A DNA stretch of 7,547 nt from Legionellaceae bacterium (lineage in GTDB: Bacteria; Pseudomonadota; Gammaproteobacteria; Legionellales; Legionellaceae), in the NCBI GenBank assembly GCA_947505025.1, contig CANNIJ010000076.1, forward strand, positions 1 to 7,547, read 5' to 3'. Shown here one piece after another: positions 6,654 through 7,547 of this stretch. The number at the start of each line of letters is the position of its first letter. Within the stretch, counting starts at the first letter, position 1. The notes under the pieces are model-generated. The model had not been told where the DNA came from, ran no database searches, and worked only from the letters and a program-made list of their open reading frames with translations. A program made the position numbers and the translations under genes.

Positions 6654-7538
6654 TTAACCCTGTGCACTTATTTTAAAGACATGATCAATAACCGTATTAG
6701 CGGTTGTATCAACTAAACTATTATCTGGACTAGTATCGCGAGCTTTGATCTTCCCAAGAGCACAAATGACGTCCTGATCATTTAATTTTAGTTCCGATTT
6801 TTCTTTACTAAGTTTTAATAACGCGTCTAGCACTAACTCCTCTTGAGTGGATTGATTTAGGATAAGTGTTTTAAACAAAAAATGTAATGATCCCTTACCT
6901 CCACTTGCATGAGTTATGTCCACATAGTTTTCTGATGGCAGATGACCGGTGTAATCAAGAGATGAGTATATTTGTTTAAATGAATTAGCTTTTGCATGGG
7001 AATTATCGTTATTGATATTGTCAAACCTTCTTGGACTCCATATAAGTCGCAAAAATTTATATATAGCTGTAAATGGTGCAAGCACTAATATAATGGGCAA
7101 AGATACCAAGAATGTTGAATTACGCCAGCCACCAATTGCAACAGCGGCCACGGCACCCACAGCAGCACCCACAGCAAATCCAGGCGCACCGATTGCCTGT
7201 GCGTAAGTAGTACGGTTGTTATCACTATTAACCTGAGCAACTTCGTCTCTAGCTAAGTTAGAGACGCTGAGATATCCAGTATTAGCGCTGATAACATTAT
7301 TATTTACAATAGTTTTAGTTGCACGCCAGCCACCAATTGCAGTTGTAGCCAAAATTGCAATCACCCATGTCGGTATAGTTATAGGAATGAATAATGCAGC
7401 TTGTCCCCACCTCTCAGCGGCTGAGTCTCCTATCAATCCTTTACCCGAACCAGCGAGTCTCTCTCCCAATGTCAATTCAGTAACGGTGTCATATTGATAA
7501 AGACTCAGATCTCTAATGAAATTAGACAGTCTAAACAT
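6654..7538 (-). CDS. Unrecognised membrane protein with glycine zipper, start uncertain
   Basis: I do not recognise this protein. From the last visible ATG it is 294 residues long. The frame continues upstream through three more sense codons to the window edge with no stop and no visible ribosome site, so it may be longer. It has three hydrophobic segments: about 47-69, 117-137 and 143-165. The second contains a glycine zipper, G120-x3-G124-x3-G128, a helix-packing motif common in membrane-inserting proteins. AIGGWR occurs at 67-72 and again at 134-139, each time at the end of a hydrophobic segment. The C-terminal 130 residues are soluble and charged, with a helical stretch around 231-268 (EELVLDALLKLSKEKSELK). 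No signal peptide is seen at this start. It converges with the maeA operon. A membrane-targeted secreted effector or an integral inner-membrane protein would both fit; neither is shown. Confidence 0.8.
   Translation of the reverse strand: MFRLSNFIRDLSLYQYDTVTELTLGERLAGSGKGLIGDSAAERWGQAALFIPITIPTWVIAILATTAIGGWRATKTIVNNNVISANTGYLSVSNLARDEVAQVNSDNNRTTYAQAIGAPGFAVGAAVGAVAAVAIGGWRNSTFLVSLPIILVLAPFTAIYKFLRLIWSPRRFDNINNDNSHAKANSFKQIYSSLDYTGHLPSENYVDITHASGGKGSLHFLFKTLILNQSTQEELVLDALLKLSKEKSELKLNDQDVICALGKIKARDTSPDNSLVDTTANTVIDHVFKISAQG
7122..7140. repeat. 19-base direct repeat, copy 1
   Basis: ACGCCAGCCACCAATTGCA is identical to 7323-7341. On the reverse strand it encodes AIGGWR at residues 134-139 of the membrane protein. 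The copies are exactly 201 bases (67 codons) apart and therefore in the same frame. Confidence 0.9.
7323..7341. repeat. 19-base direct repeat, copy 2
   Basis: This is the identical second copy and encodes AIGGWR at residues 67-72. Every synonymous position is conserved between the copies, while the flanking codons differ. That fits a recent local duplication or gene conversion better than protein selection alone. Confidence 0.9.
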
Positions 7539-7547
7539 TGAGTTAAA

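Noticed and set aside
7012..7206. Forward open frame rich in A, T and P opposite the membrane protein
   Set aside because: Its composition is the mirror of the Gly/Ala-rich transmembrane codons on the reverse strand. It has no other support.
1..7547. CRISPR arrays, tRNA or rRNA genes, insertion sequences and riboswitches
   Set aside because: No regularly spaced repeats, cloverleaf sequences, transposase-like proteins or recognisable riboswitch motifs were found on reading both strands.

Overview
The window looks like chromosome of a low-GC gammaproteobacterium, most like the Legionellales (Legionella/Coxiella-type intracellular bacteria). This rests on remembered family resemblance and not on a search. 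The malate dehydrogenase is of the cytoplasmic, Coxiella-like type. The malic enzyme reads closely like E. coli MaeA. These genes sit beside two proteins I do not recognise. Hand counts of 60-base lines give 38-50% GC in mdh and maeA (starting at 841, 1021 and 4021), and 27-33% in the unknown reverse-strand gene (starting at 1981, 2581 and 2641).

Layout. Positions 1-633 (+) hold the 3' part of dapF (diaminopimelate epimerase), cut by the window edge. A 158-base gap follows, with two adjacent palindromes just upstream of the next gene. Positions 792-1811 (+) are mdh, malate dehydrogenase. A GC-rich hairpin (1827-1845) separates it from a convergent gene at 1854-3113 (-), an unrecognised soluble 419-residue protein that carries an internal duplication. 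A 122-base divergent intergenic region holds a perfect 10-bp inverted repeat. Positions 3236-4906 (+) are maeA, NAD-type malic enzyme. It is followed after 23 bases by 4930-6501 (+), a membrane-anchored FMN/Fe-S protein of the glutamate synthase family, and the two probably form an operon. A 152-base gap carries overlapping, mutually exclusive hairpins. Positions 6654-7538 (-) are an unrecognised protein with three hydrophobic segments, a glycine zipper and a duplicated AIGGWR motif. Its reading frame stays open to the window edge, so its true start may lie outside.

How they fit together. Mdh interconverts malate and oxaloacetate, and MaeA decarboxylates malate to pyruvate, so two branches of the malate node lie within 1.5 kb of each other. 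The glutamate synthase-like protein may link to amino-acid or redox metabolism, but its reaction cannot be deduced. DapF serves lysine and peptidoglycan synthesis and is probably only a neighbour. No tRNA, rRNA, CRISPR array, transposase or integrase was seen. No gene-free stretch exceeds 300 bases. No classical intrinsic terminator (GC stem plus T-run) was found; the hairpins present lack the T-run. The best candidates for something undescribed are the two unknown reverse-strand proteins and the paired palindromes at the malate genes. I see no convincing evidence for a complete new multi-gene system.
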